A stretch of DNA of 64,000 nt from Ascarosepion bandense (GCA_037127315.1 JBBBDQ010001156.1:2080001-2144000); one strand, 5' to 3'; counted from the stretch's first letter, positions 53,365-63,653 are shown. Numbers and translations: made by a program. Notes: generated by a model not told the origin, from the letters alone.

Positions 53365-54400
53365 TAGATCCTTAGTTTGCAGATGACTGGGACATGGTCG
53401 CTTCCACAGTCGGCGCTTGGATAGGTTTTGCATTAAACCACGGCGTTTCTGAATCTCTTGTTTATGGTTATATAGTCTATTTGATTTTTCGTGTCGCCTC
53501 CTGGGCGACATAGACGTCGTGGGTGTTCTTGAAACCAGGTGTTAGTTATTACTTGGTCATTTGCTGTACACCACTGAACCAATTTTTCTGTTCGTTCATT
53601 GCGAATTCTTAATAAACAGTTGCCGATCATGTCTCCTTCCCTCTCTTTACCTACCTTGGCATTCAAGTCACCCATTATGATCCTAATTTCTTAGCTTTTG
53701 CACTGAGCCTTGGCATTATCCTGTATGGAGTAGAATGATTCTATTTCTTCCTCAGTGTTTTGAGTTGTTAGTGCATAAACTACTACTATGATAGCTATGT
53801 TGAAGGGTCTTTCTCTCAGTTTAACCAACAGGACTCTCTCTCTAAAAGTCGGCAGTATCCCAGAACACATTTCTTTACTTCTTTGTCTAGTATTAAGCCG
53901 ACCACTTTTTAGTTGTTTTTGCTTCCTGCATAAATTATCACTGCTGAGGTCTCCATTGTTAGGCCATCTGATTTTGCACATGCCCAGAATATTGATCTTC
54001 AGCCTGTCCATCTCCTGCTTGACATTCTCTAGTTGTCCACAGTTGGCAAGAGTCCTGACATTCCATGTACCAATGTTGTGCACAGTCGCAGGGTAATGGT
54101 CCAGAGACACCTGTTTCTCATATCGGTCCTTCCCGAGCGAGGGACAAGTTTTGGAGTAAAATGTCCCCTTTACGCCGTTAGTGCTAACAGTTGCCGGATG
54201 ACGGTCAGGTGAAACCTTTTGCCCAGCTGAACCTTACGGAGCGAGGAGTTGCTTCCTTTGTAAGCAACCCCCTTCACGCTGTTGGGTTGTTGTGAAAAAA
54301 CATGATTGACCGGTATCCAATTACCTTCTCCACGGTGATTTATTGAGACACCACCGCTAGTTAGCCGTTGGCTCGCTGAGAGTTCTTCAGCCCTTTAAAA
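53365..54400 (-). pseudogene. RTE LINE: inverted 5' UTR and endonuclease
   Basis: Minus strand. A non-coding leader runs from ~54400 to 54110 (words aaggtaattggataccggtc, ttaacggcgtaaaggg-type). Then comes the APE-type endonuclease: NIGTWNVRTLANCGQLENV, ILGMCKIRW, FNIAIIVVVYALTTQNTEEE. After a frameshift near 53690 follow MGDLNAKVGKEREGDMIGN, NQIDYITINKRFRNAVV and SDHVPVICKLRI (~53395-53365). The N (WNVRT), D/N (GDLNAKVG) and SDH motifs are present. The catalytic Glu expected in the 'xxCExRW' motif is Lys (MCKIRW). Similarity stops where the + strand half (54401 onward) takes over, so this is the 5' part of the same insertion, inverted. Confidence 0.9.
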
Positions 54401-55890
54401 CTCCGAGAATGAAGAAGCCTAGCACAGCACCAAGACTGAAATACAACACACTGGTGAATGACCTCAATCTGCAGAAAGAATACGCTAACAACGTGAGAAA
54501 CAAATACGAAGAACAAATTGGAAAAGGACACTCGAAATGGGACTCACTAAAAAAAGCGATGTTGACATCAGCAAACAACATTGCTCCAAAGGAAATCAGA
54601 CGCAGAAGAAAAAACGAGTGGATGACTGAAAAGATTCTCGACATGATGCAAAGGAGACAAAAAATAATGTCAAGACATGGAAAAGAATACAGGAAACTAC
54701 ACAGGGAGATAAGAAACAAATGCCGACAGGCTAAAGAGGAATGGCTCAACAACAAGTGCGCAAGATAGAGGGGCTGAGCAAGACCAATAAAGCAGTCATG
54801 CATAAATAGATGAAAGAACTGACAGGACAAAAAATCTGCTCCCCAAAAGGATTCATAAAATCCAAAGATGGAACGATAATATTGGTGAAAGAGGAAATAC
54901 TCCAGCGATGAGAAGAATATATAAATGATCTTTTCCGTGACAGGAGAGAGCAACCGAAAATACACAAGGATGAAGACGGACTGGAAATATTAAAGTCCGA
55001 AGTGAAAGCTGCAATGGCAAAACTGAACAGATGCAAAGCAGATGGTCCGGACGGCATTGTAACAGAGCTACTGATAGACCTGAAAAATTCAGCATAGAGA
55101 AAATTACAGAAATAATAAAAAAATTTTATAATAGTGGAATAATTCCAAACGACCTATGCAAGTCGATTTTGATAGCACTGCCAAAGAAGCCAAGTGCGAA
55201 CGAGTGCGAATTCCACCGAACAATTAATCTAATGAGCCACATTACAAAACTGATTGTAAGAATCCTAATGAATAGAGCGAGAAGCAGAATCAGGCTAGAG
55301 ATAGGACAGGAACAGTGCGGGTTCGTCAAAGACACTGGAGCAAGGGACACCATATTTATGATTAGGATGCTCTCCGAAAGGGAAATACAATTGAAGAAAG
55401 ACTTGTACCTATGTTTTATTGATTATGCAAATGCATTCGACAAAATACGCCACGATGAATTGATGAAGATGCTCGGCAGCCTCGACGTTTTTGGGAAAGA
55501 CATCAGAGTAATCAAGAATCTCTATTGGCAGCAAACTGCCTGCATACGGACAGGTAACGATTTCAGCAGATTTACAGAGATAGAAAGGGGCGTAAGACAA
55601 GGATGTATCTTTTCACCGGATCTGTTCAACTTCTACAGCGAGGATATTTTGTGGAACCTAGATGCTATGCCAGGATTTTTATTGGAGGCCACAATTTGAA
55701 CAACATAAGATATGCAGATGATACAGTGCCATATAAGTAAAGATGAAGTTTTAAGGATAATGGAAACAAAAAGAATATTTAGAATTAGCAAGTGATATTC
55801 CTAAAACATCTCATACTGAAAGACGGCTTGAAGAATCAGGCACTCAGAGGACATATTGAAAACAAGAGGGATATAAGAAAACATTGAGTA
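54401..55890 (+). pseudogene. RTE LINE: linker, reverse transcriptase, 3' part
   Basis: The + frame from 54409 starts with the post-endonuclease linker (KKPSTAPRLKYNTLV, then KKNEW-type RRRRKNEWMTEKILDMMQ). A frameshift lies near 54760. RT follows: LNRCKADGPDGIVTELL (~55020-55075), KKFYNSGIIPNDLCKSILIA, YLCFIDYANAFDKIRHDELM, TEIERGVRQGCIFSPDLFNF (~55575-55635) and NNIRYADDTV in another frame (~55697-55730). Immediately after YADDTV the sequence jumps to HISKDEVLRIMETKR, part of the distal C-terminus, so several hundred bases found in other copies are deleted. It ends with LKDGLKNQALRGHIENKRD and a stop near 55886, with no (AGA) tail. Non-functional. Confidence 0.92.
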
Positions 55891-55956
55891 ATATACATTA
55901 CAGGTTTGTGTAAATAGATGGCATCACAAGGACTGGGACTTATATTTTTAAAAAAA

Positions 55957-56252
55957 GCTGCGTTGTGGTGCAGTGGATATCGACTCGGAACGACAAATCG
56001 GGGAGCCGAGTTCGAATTCCAGTTGAATTCCTTACATTCACTTATGTACAAGTACCCTTGGGAAAGGTATTAATCTGTCTCTTCCCTCCAGTTATTGGTT
56101 AAATAATAGGACAAATTGGGTTCTATAGCCTTGCCTGGCAACCAGTCTACTACAGAAAGCAATGGCAACCTACCGCGGGATAATCTTCTGCCTAGTCAGT
56201 CATGTCATGATTGCCCAAGCGTGTATCACGTATGGCACTCAACAGACTGACA
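55957..56252 (+). mobile_element. SINE-A copy
   Basis: Starts gctgcgttgtggtgcagtgg (A box), then the B box gttcgaattccagttg near 56010. The body (aaggtattaatctgtctctt, gtctactacagaaagcaatgg) runs to the 3' end gtatggcactcaacagactg. Well preserved. Confidence 0.9.
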
Positions 56253-56636
56253 GTGGATGGGGAGGTGTTAAGAGCCATGATCTGAAGTTACGCAATTAAT
56301 AGAATATTTTAACCTGTGGCTGCAGCCAACATGTAACCTGGCATATAGTCAAATAACATACGCTTAAATAAGTTATTCTATATATATATATCTAAAAATT
56401 CACATATAATAAAATTATTTTTCGTCTGTTTACGCGGGTAGCGGGTCAGTTTATCGGCTTGGAAAATGAAAAATCATGTTCAACTTCTGACTGTGTCATT
56501 TGCTTTTACTTTTAAACAAATTATGTTTCATTTTTTCCCCATCCAGTGATGGATTTAATTACAGGTTTTATTTTTGTCATTAGCCTTGGATTAGCCAGTC
56601 TAAGTGAAAAATTACACTACACCTTAAATTGTATAA
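56253..56636. other. unassigned spacer between two SINE-A copies
   Basis: AT-rich with a short (TA) run near 56380. Nothing recognised. Confidence 0.4.
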
Positions 56637-56938
56637 TCAGTCAGTTAAGTGCCATCCGTGAAACACGCTTGGGCTATCACGTCCCGAAAAAGACATAACT
56701 GACTGTGCAGAAGATTATCCTGCAGTAGGTTGCCATTACTTTCTGCGGTAGATTGGTTGCTAACCAAGGCTATAGAACCCGATCTGTCCTGTTGTTTAGC
56801 CCATAAGTAGAAGGAAGAGACAGATTAATATCTTTTTCAAGAGTATTTGCGCGTAAGTGAATGTAAGCAATTCAACTGGAATTCGAAATCGGCTCCCCCG
56901 ATTTCTCGTTCCGAGACGGTATCCACTGCACCACAGTT
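56637..56938 (-). mobile_element. SINE-A copy, inverted partner
   Basis: From cagtcagttaagtgccatcc to the reversed head (gaaatcggctcccccgattt, tatccactgcaccacag). Opposite in orientation to 55957-56252, with a ~385-nt spacer. Confidence 0.9.
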
Positions 56939-57089
56939 GTATAGTAGGGAACAAGAAAATTTGCTACCATCTTACCGCCATTCACAGATGTTTTTATAGC
57001 ATTTCAGGAAGTTGTGAAGCGCTATGATAGTCCAAGTTATGAAGAGACACAGTGCTTTTTATAGAAAATTATTTCGTTAATCAAATGTG

Positions 57090-57235
57090 TGTTCGGATTT
57101 CTGTGTCACAGTTTCCATCCTATGTTAAAACGCTTCTCAGATATTTGAACTTTTGTACTTGTTTGATGTTGACATCTCTAATTCATATTTGGGCTTTTTC
57201 TCTTGCTGAGAATCATGCATTCTGTCTTCTTTGGG
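57090..57235 (-). pseudogene. RTE LINE mid-C-terminal fragment
   Basis: The minus strand encodes KKTEC-like residues then IKQVQKFKYLRSVLT and GNCDTEIRTH-type sequence, matching the K(T)E..., FKYLGSVLT and EIR segments of other copies. Confidence 0.75.
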
Positions 57236-57240
57236 TTAAT

Positions 57241-57312
57241 AGTTCTTCTTCTTCTTCTTCTTCTTCTTCTTCTTCTTCTTCTATGTGCCATGTCCCTTCA
57301 GGACGTTAGCAA
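57241..57312 (-). mobile_element. RTE 3' terminus with (TTC)n
   Basis: A (ttc)n run at 57243-57282, followed rightwards by tatgtgccatgtcccttcag and gacgt, is the reverse of the RTE 3' terminus (acgtcctgaaggg, acatggcacata, then (AGA)n). It precedes the mid fragment at 57090-57235 on the minus strand, so the two are separate copies or a rearranged one. Confidence 0.8.
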
Positions 57313-57429
57313 TTATGGATTTTCTCAATTTTCTATCTGTTGCACATCCTTGTGCAAATTAATTGAAACAAAACGAATAATGTGTTCTTTGGATTTTTCA
57401 CATTTACCTGATCCCTTATACGTTGTCTC

Positions 57430-57704
57430 ATGGCGTTGTTTTTCTCTTCCTACCACATTTTCCTTTACGTTTTGGGCTGATAGATCCAGTTTGTTTATTC
57501 ACCTTGATGATATGACTTATAGCTGAAAGACTGACACCCACAATATCCGCAATCTCTCTGTAAGGCTTGCCAGTGTGTTCGTGCATCTTTACAATTTTCA
57601 TGCGCTTCCTTGGAGTAATGTCCATCGCAGACAATGACTGTAGAACAACTAATCGAGAGCTGACACAATAGTATCTGGGCGGGATAAAAATCTGATGCAA
57701 TCAC
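57430..57704 (-). pseudogene. Tc1-like transposase N-terminal fragment
   Basis: The minus strand encodes MDITPRKRMKIVKMHEHTGK, PYREIADIVGVSLSAISHII and SISPKRKGKCGRKRKTTP. This is the paired-type helix-turn-helix DNA-binding domain of Tc1 transposases, followed by the conserved GRKRKTTP linker. The catalytic domain is missing. Downstream sequence breaks off near 57430. Confidence 0.85.
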
Positions 57705-57719
57705 AGATAACGCAAACGA

Positions 57720-58010
57720 CCTAATCTAAGGAAAAAAGCGGAAACGCCATTAGTGCTCATGAGTGATTAGAAGGAATGAATGTAAAATAGAAAACTGCTA
57801 ATAGGAAAGAGGGGGGAAAATAAAAAAGATGAGGGGGGATTCAAGCAAACAGTAGATGGCGATTCCTTTAAACTTTTTGAAAGATTGTATTAAAGTAAAC
57901 GGGAGGGGGTTCCACAGGGGGAATTACGAGAAAAGAAACTGTTGAAGTAAAAGTGAGGGGTGCATTTAACTATTTCGAATGGGTGGGACCTAGGTGCCAA
58001 TCTAGTATCA
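57720..58010 (-). pseudogene. LINE-J ORF end and tail, degraded
   Basis: The minus strand from ~58005 shows HPFEI-like residues, the reversed words cttttacttcaacagtttct and gtaattccccctgtggaac (WNPLP-like), then a short tail to a degraded terminus (aaaaaagcggaaacgcc) at ~57735. Confidence 0.6.
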
Positions 58011-58177
58011 CGACTTAAATTAAACCAGTACCCAGTTGTATTTAAGTGTTCACTACAGTTACATTGTAGAACTTTTAATATTTTTCACTTTTAAACGAAT
58101 TATTACACATAGAAACCTGGGTTGCGTAATAACTCGTTTAAAAAAGTGGGTTTTAATCTATCTGTTCTTTCACTTAC

Positions 58178-58223
<46 letters not shown>
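58011..58223. other. unassigned, ending in (TA)n
   Basis: Nothing recognised before a (TA)n at 58181-58217 and a short (tg)n. Confidence 0.5.
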
Positions 58224-58225
<2 letters not shown>

Positions 58226-58512
58226 CGCCCGGTTCACACTCCACCCATGTCTATTGAACAGGTTAAGAGGCTCATCCCTTGTTCCCTGTTTAGGATGTGG
58301 TTTCCTGCTTTCTCTTTTTCAATCTTTTCACTTTATTTTTCATTTGGAGTAAATAGATCTATCTATCGCCCGGTTCACACTCCACCCATGTCTATTGAAC
58401 AGGTTAAGAGGCTCATCCCTTGTTCCCTGTTTAGGATGTGGTTTCCGGCTTTATATTTTCCAATCTTTTCACTATTACATAGCCCCCTGCACATCATTGG
58501 CGCTACCGCCGT
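58224..58512 (+). mobile_element. LINE-J 3' tail, two modules
   Basis: Two modules (tgttccctgtttaggatg at ~58279 and ~58421) with cgcccggttcacactccac between. Then the terminus (ccctgcacatcattggcg) is cut short after cgctaccgcc. It begins directly after a (TA)/(TG) tract. Confidence 0.85.
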
Positions 58513-59395
58513 TACTTGATCACAATAAGAGGAGTCAAGTAGCAAACTGTGTAAATGTTTACTTTAATGTTGAAAAGAATACTTTCTTTTTACTTGACAT
58601 CTGCATAAAAATAACAAAAAAACAAAAACAAAACTCGGTGAATTTGATTCTGCTAAAAACGAAATTTTATAAACTTTGTGAAAAAAATTTGGGTGGCCCC
58701 AAACTTATGGTCGGTAGTGTGTATATATATATATATATATATATAAGTTAACTATATATACTTTTTATATCAAGAACAGTATTAGGGAAAAATGTATAAT
58801 AAAATGTTAAAATGTTTTTTTCCGGCTATAACGAGACTGACCACAATTTTTACATAAATATGCTACTCTGATCAACTACGAAGTATATGTTCATAGAGTG
58901 AATTAATCGGAAGGCCATCTGCAGTAAATTTGCGCGCTATCACATTCAACATTTTATCATTCCTGTCAGAACTTCTATCATCACTGCATCGGATATCTAA
59001 GATGGATTGAAAAAAGAAAATTGAATAAAATCGGTCAGCTAGTTTAAAAAAAACTTTCAGTATCCCTCTTTCGTGTGCATGTATAGTCGCACTAGTATAA
59101 CAAATTTAGTCTGATCAAGTCCTAAAGAACGAAACGCTTCAGAATTTTTTCTACTTTTGTCATTCAGATTTTTCCTTTACATCTCTATCTAAAAGTAAAA
59201 TCTTAAAAATAGACGTTAACTGCAAATCAAAACTTTTTTGTGACGTAAATTTCTTAGTTCTTAACCGTCTTTTTTTATTTTTTCATTTTGAAAAAGTGTT
59301 AATTGCTGACGATATGTGAAATCTCTCTTAGGGATTTCATGTTGAAATGATCATACAACAACAATTTTGAACATTGAAAACTTATTTTATTTCAT
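58513..59395. other. AT-rich unassigned sequence
   Basis: A (TA) tract at 58722-58744. No gene or named element in the rest. Confidence 0.4.
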
Positions 59396-59879
59396 ATGTA
59401 GATAGACTAAACTATTGCCCGGTTCACACTCCACCTACGTCTATTAAACAGGTGTAGAGGTTCATCCCTTGTTTTCTGTTTAGGATGTGGTTTCTGGTTT
59501 TCTCTTTTCCAATCTTTTTACTTTTCCTCTTTTTTTTTTCAGTTGGAGTAGATAGACTAAACTATCGCCCGGTTCACACTCCACCCACGTCTATTAAACA
59601 GGTGTAGAGACTCATCGCTTGTCCCCTGTTTAGGATGTGGTTTCCGGTTTTCTCTTTTCCAATCTTTTCACTTTTTTTTCTTTTTTTTTCAGTTGGAGTA
59701 GATAGACTACAGTATCGCCCGGTTCACACTCCACCCACGTCTATTGAACAAGTGTAAGGGCTCATCCCTTGTTCCTTGTTTAGGATGTGGTTTCTGGCTT
59801 TCTCTCTTCTAATCTTTTCACTCTTACGTAGCCCCCTGCACATCAGTGGCGTTACCGCCTTGCTCGGGGTGATATGATT

Positions 59880-59936
<57 letters not shown>
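59396..59936 (+). mobile_element. LINE-J 3' tail, three modules, (TA)n end
   Basis: Modules begin at ~59440, ~59590 and ~59740 (cacctacgtctattaaacag and variants), joined by poly(T) and cagttggagtagatagacta linkers. The complete terminus (ccctgcacatcagtggcg, ttgctcggggtgatatgatt) follows, then a long (TA)n at 59884-59936. Confidence 0.88.
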
Positions 59937-59939
<3 letters not shown>

Positions 59940-59940
59940 G

Positions 59941-60176
59941 GGCTATTGGAAAATGCCTGAAAGTTATTCTACGGTTTGGTTCAAACCACTCAAGTGTCAT
60001 ATATTTCACACCACACATTTTGAAAAACATCAATATGCTCAAACCGTCGGTCACTATGACTTGTCACTTCGTACTAACACAACCATCGTGAATTTCCGAA
60101 AAGCTTTGTCTGACTAATGACACTTAGGTGGTGTAGACCAACATGTCGTATAACTTTCACGCATTTTTCAATGGCC
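59941..60176. mobile_element. ~60-bp-TIR short element (MITE-like)
   Basis: Arm 59941-60000 (ggctattggaaaatgcctg, aaagttattc..., caagtgtcat) pairs with 60117-60176 (atgacacttaggtgg, ..., tttttcaatggcc) at roughly three quarters identity. The middle is ~115 nt. The overlapping 60-residue frame has no recognised motif. Superfamily not assigned. Confidence 0.6.
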
Positions 60177-60269
60177 ATGCGCGTTATATACTGGATGCAA
60201 TGGATAAATTACACATAAATGAAAATAACATCGACATCTCATTTGACCAAATATCTTACCAAATCTACT

Positions 60270-60610
60270 GAAAAATATCTTCAAATACTAAAGAGTAAAT
60301 ATATTTAATAAAATCGCCAATGGCTTTAACCACAGCCTCAAGACAACTTCGGAATCTCTTGCATCTCTTCTTGATGGTCTTCTATAAGTTGGTTGGTGAA
60401 TGCTGCCATAATCCAAGCTTTTTGTTCATCTCTTGCTAGAATCATGACAATTTAGTCATGAGTTTGACTCTCACTTGGTGTCCCTTACTTTCGACCTTGT
60501 GCAACATCTAAGCTACGCTTAGAAAATCCCCATAAAATCTTTTTTGTGTCCATAGATACTTTAAAACTTTTGCTAGTTTTCTCCAGTCCATTGTGAAAAA
60601 CATTTCAAAC
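60270..60610 (-). pseudogene. possible DDE transposase C-terminal relic
   Basis: Minus-strand frames include KKRCKRFRSCLEAVVKA then GDFIKYI, the type of ending (RC.AFR.RL.AV....G.FI) found in mariner-related transposases of invertebrates. Upstream frames are broken. No terminal repeats are attributed with confidence, although the neighbouring inverted repeat at 59941-60176 might belong to a related element. Confidence 0.4.
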
Positions 60611-60774
60611 AATATTTTAATATATACTTACTTCAGAATTATTGATTCGTCCTGTTCATATGCATAACGTTTTTTATATATAAGTACGTGTGAGTATGTA
60701 TTTTGGTTAGCTAACCGCTGTAACCATGATTGAGCGGGAGGTAGATAGTGGAGTGGTATTCCGTTGCCTTCTCC

Positions 60775-61261
60775 ACGCAATGAGGAAAATTTCACTAGAA
60801 ACAAAGAAGAGAGTACTAGATTGCTATGGGATGTCAGTTCTTCAATACGGCAGTGAATGCGAGACGATATCATCGAAGATGAGGAAAAAACTTGAAGCAG
60901 CGGAAATGTGGTCCTACAGAAGGATGCTGCGGATATCATGGACCGAGTATGTGAACAATGATGAGGTGTTGGAAAAAATGGCAAAAAAAGAAAATTAATA
61001 TTGGGCATCAGGAAGAGACAACTGAACTTCCTGGGACTTGCAATGAGGAAGGAGAGCTTGGAGAACCTGATACTAACAGGCCAGATAGAAGGAAAGAAAG
61101 ACAGAGGAAGGCAGCGGATAACATATTTGCAGGGCCTGATCAGGTGGATGGCGGAACGGGGGTTGCAAGATGTAACAGGAGCAAATATACTAAGAGTCAC
61201 AAGGGATAGGGAGACGTGGAGAACCATAATCGCCAACGTTCTAAAGGGATAGGGCATATAG
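60775..61261 (+). pseudogene. RTE LINE C-terminal fragment
   Basis: The + frame: MRKISLETKKRVLDCYGMSV, LQYGSECETISSKMRKKLEA, AEMWSYRRMLRISWTEYVNN and DEVLEKMAKK. After a frameshift at ~60990: RKRQLNFLGLAMRKESLENL, ILTGQIEGKKDRGRQRITYL, GLIRWMAERGLQDVTGANIL and RDRETWRTIIANVLKG stop. Among the copies here this is the least damaged C-terminal region and shows the full motif order. It ends in agggcatatagaaaa followed by (GAA)n. Confidence 0.92.
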
Positions 61262-61326
61262 AAAAAGAAGAAGAAGAAGAAGAAGAAGAAGAAGAAGAAG
61301 AAAAAGAAGAAGAAGAAGAAAAAGAA
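61262..61326 (+). repeat. (GAA)n tail of RTE copy
   Basis: About 20 units with two impure spots, directly after the RTE 3' terminus. Confidence 0.93.
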
Positions 61327-61403
61327 CCGCTGTAAATTCTATCTCAAGTAAATCTGTATTTCTTCAACACGTAAAAATATAAACTGTTTATTCTGCTTCA
61401 ACT

Positions 61404-61500
61404 ATCAGTCAGTTTATTGCTATCCGACTGGACGATCATGTCGTTTTCAAGACATAACTGACTAGGCAGAACATATTCCCACACTAGTTTTCTGTTGTGG
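61404..61500 (-). mobile_element. SINE-A 3' fragment
   Basis: tatcagtcagtttattgcta, ggacgatcatgtcg, gacataactgactaggcag. Only the 3' third is left. Confidence 0.75.
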
Positions 61501-61526
61501 ATTCTTGTTTAGAAAACCACACAATA

Positions 61527-61862
61527 TTTTTTTTTAATCATATCATCCCAAAGAAGGCGATAACGCCACTGATGCGCAGGGGGCTACGTAAGAGTGAAAA
61601 GATTGGAAAAGAGAAAGCCGGAAACCACATCCTAAACAGGGAACAAGGGATGAGCTTCTTCACCTGTTCAATAGACGTGGGTGGAGTGTGAAACAGGCGA
61701 TAGTTTAGTCTATCTACTCCAATTGAAAAAACAGAAAAAAAGAAAAGAGTGAAAAGATTGGAAAAGAGAAAACCGGAAACCACATCCTAAACAGGAAACA
61801 AGGGATGAACCTCTTCACCTGTCCAATAGACGTGGGTGGAGTGTGAACCGGGCGATAGTTTA
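61527..61862 (-). mobile_element. LINE-J 3' tail, two modules
   Basis: T-run and reversed terminus (atcatatcatcccaaagaag), then modules with catcctaaacagggaac and catcctaaacaggaaac, then gtgaaccgggcgatagttta ending abruptly at 61862. Confidence 0.85.
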
Positions 61863-62154
61863 GAACACAAAACAAATGTGAGAGGAAAAATGGAACTATA
61901 TTGAACAAAAGATAGACAACATGTACACGGTTAATAGATTCAGGAATACTTGTTAGTACGAGTCAAATATATACAAAGAAGTAAGTCCGGGTAATAAGTC
62001 TATATTCTTGCTGACCAACGAGCGGCAGTTCAACTGTTCTGACAAGCACTAACTCTAACAATAGCAACCCGTTCTCTGTAGGCAGGATTATTTGTATACC
62101 ATAGAAGAGTCCATAGAGTGTGTGAAAAGGCGTGAGTCCCCAACATTTTCCATT
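61863..62154. other. unassigned sequence
   Basis: No gene or element recognised. Confidence 0.4.
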
Positions 62155-62368
62155 TCTTTCTGCGGTAGACTAGTTACCAACTTAGACTATTTATATAGCC
62201 AAATCTATCCTACTATTTAACCCATAGTTGGAGAGAGAAGAGATGGATTCATACCTTTCCCAAGGGTATCTGCGAGTAAGTGAATGCAACTAATTAAACT
62301 GGTATTCGAACTCGGCTCTACTGATTTCCCATAGCGAGCTGATACCCATTACACCACAAAACACGTCC
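62155..62368 (-). mobile_element. SINE-A, 5' two-thirds
   Basis: From tttctttctgcggtagacta through tttcccaagggtatctgcg to the reversed B box (tattcgaactcgg) and head (gatacccattacaccacaaa). The 3' end is missing. Confidence 0.82.
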
Positions 62369-62484
62369 TTAATTTGTTTCTAGGAGAAAGTGAATAATTT
62401 AGTGATTATGATCAGAATAAGGACAGTACGTTGAAAGCCTTGGTCTGAATGACATTTGACTTCGAAGTCTTCTGAACAGCTTCC

Positions 62485-62665
62485 TCATTCTAATTCGTCT
62501 TTCACGGCATGGGTCAACCGGTGGTACTCATTTGGGGCAATTCCCATTGGCCTGACGCGCAGTGGTTTTCTGTCAATCCCGATATTTCCGAAAAGTAACA
62601 TCCTTGACGAATCGACTGTGCTGAGATTTGAACCTGCGTTTCAGAGCCGTAACGCTAACATATAC
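62485..62665 (-). mobile_element. possible additional tRNA-like SINE
   Basis: The minus strand has tagcgttacgg (A-box-like, ~62655) and aggttcaaatctc (B-box-like, ~62632) about 20 nt apart, followed by GC-richer body words (cactgcgcgtcaggcc). It is unlike SINE-A or SINE-B. No second copy in the window, so weakly supported. Confidence 0.3.
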
Positions 62666-62998
62666 ATCCTAAGAAAACATGCATATCTATACACTTATGT
62701 GTAATCTACATATGTGCATGTCTAAGCACATGTCTGCCAGAGATTATGAGTGTGTGTTTGTGCATGATTGTTAGAGCGCGCGTGTGTGCGGGCAGTGAGT
62801 CGATTGTATGTACACTACTAAGGTGAATACTTCGATGGAATCGGTGGAAGCTATGTGAATTTTTTTTTTTATTTTACTTTCAAAATACCCACATTTTCGG
62901 AAGAAATATAAAGAATCAAAGAGAGAGTAATAGTAAACAGAATCGGTGTACATATCTATCTATATATCTATCTAGCTAGCTAGCTAGCTGTATATATA

Positions 62999-63140
62999 TG
63001 GTGTATGTTTATGTCTTGAAGGCTGTCACAATGCGTTCAGTAAAATAAAGGAAGGTAAAGAAGTTTGTGGGTATTACCTATTTATTATACATTAACATTT
63101 CGAGATCGAAATCTCATCTTCAGAACGTGTGTCTGTCCGA
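62999..63140 (-). mobile_element. Penelope-like terminal repeat, copy 1
   Basis: Runs from ggtgtatgtttatgtcttga through aaataaaggaaggtaaagaa to the reversed hammerhead-like motif at 63098-63123 (minus: ctgaagat, gagat, ttcg, atctc, gaaat). It matches the arms of 63705-63985. Confidence 0.65.
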
Positions 63141-63302
63141 ATGAGTCCGTCCCTTTCAATGAATAGCCACTACTGCTGGTGCTGCTGTCATTAATTTTAC
63201 TGTCTGTTTGTGTGTGTAAGTGTGTTAGATCATGCATGCGTGTGTTTGTGTGAGTAAATGTGTTAGAGCATGTATGTGTGTGTGTCTATGTGTGATTTAC
63301 AG

Positions 63303-63349
63303 TTGGAACCTTTTTCTGGTCTGATGATATCATAAGACCAGAAAAGGTT
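63303..63349. repeat. hairpin next to a 5S fragment
   Basis: ggaacctttttctggtct (63305-63322) pairs with agaccagaaaaggttc (63335-63350), loop ~12 nt. The 5S-like fragment begins right after. Confidence 0.8.
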
Positions 63350-63351
63350 CA

Positions 63352-63441
63352 CAAGCGGTCACCCATCTAAGTACTGACCATGCTCAACGTTGATTAACTT
63401 CGGTAATCGAGTGGGAACCGGTTTATTCAACGTGATATGAC

Positions 63442-63445
<4 letters not shown>
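63352..63445 (-). pseudogene. 5S rRNA-like fragment, 3'-truncated
   Basis: The reverse of a 5S head: caagcggtcacccatctaag at 63352 to gtgatatgaccgta at 63445. The last ~25 nt of 5S are missing and several substitutions are present (ttgattaacttcggtaatc). A (AC)n tract follows its 5' end. Likely a decayed 5S-derived SINE head. Confidence 0.8.
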
Positions 63446-63510
<65 letters not shown>

Positions 63511-63523
63511 GCGTGTGTGTACA

Positions 63524-63565
<42 letters not shown>

Positions 63566-63610
63566 AATATATGTTGTAGCTAGTTCAAAATAATCATTTA
63601 CCAATCTCTC

Positions 63611-63653
<43 letters not shown>

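Noticed and set aside
54387..54965. 192-residue minus-strand open frame
   Set aside because: It is the antisense shadow of the RTE linker and reverse transcriptase on the + strand.
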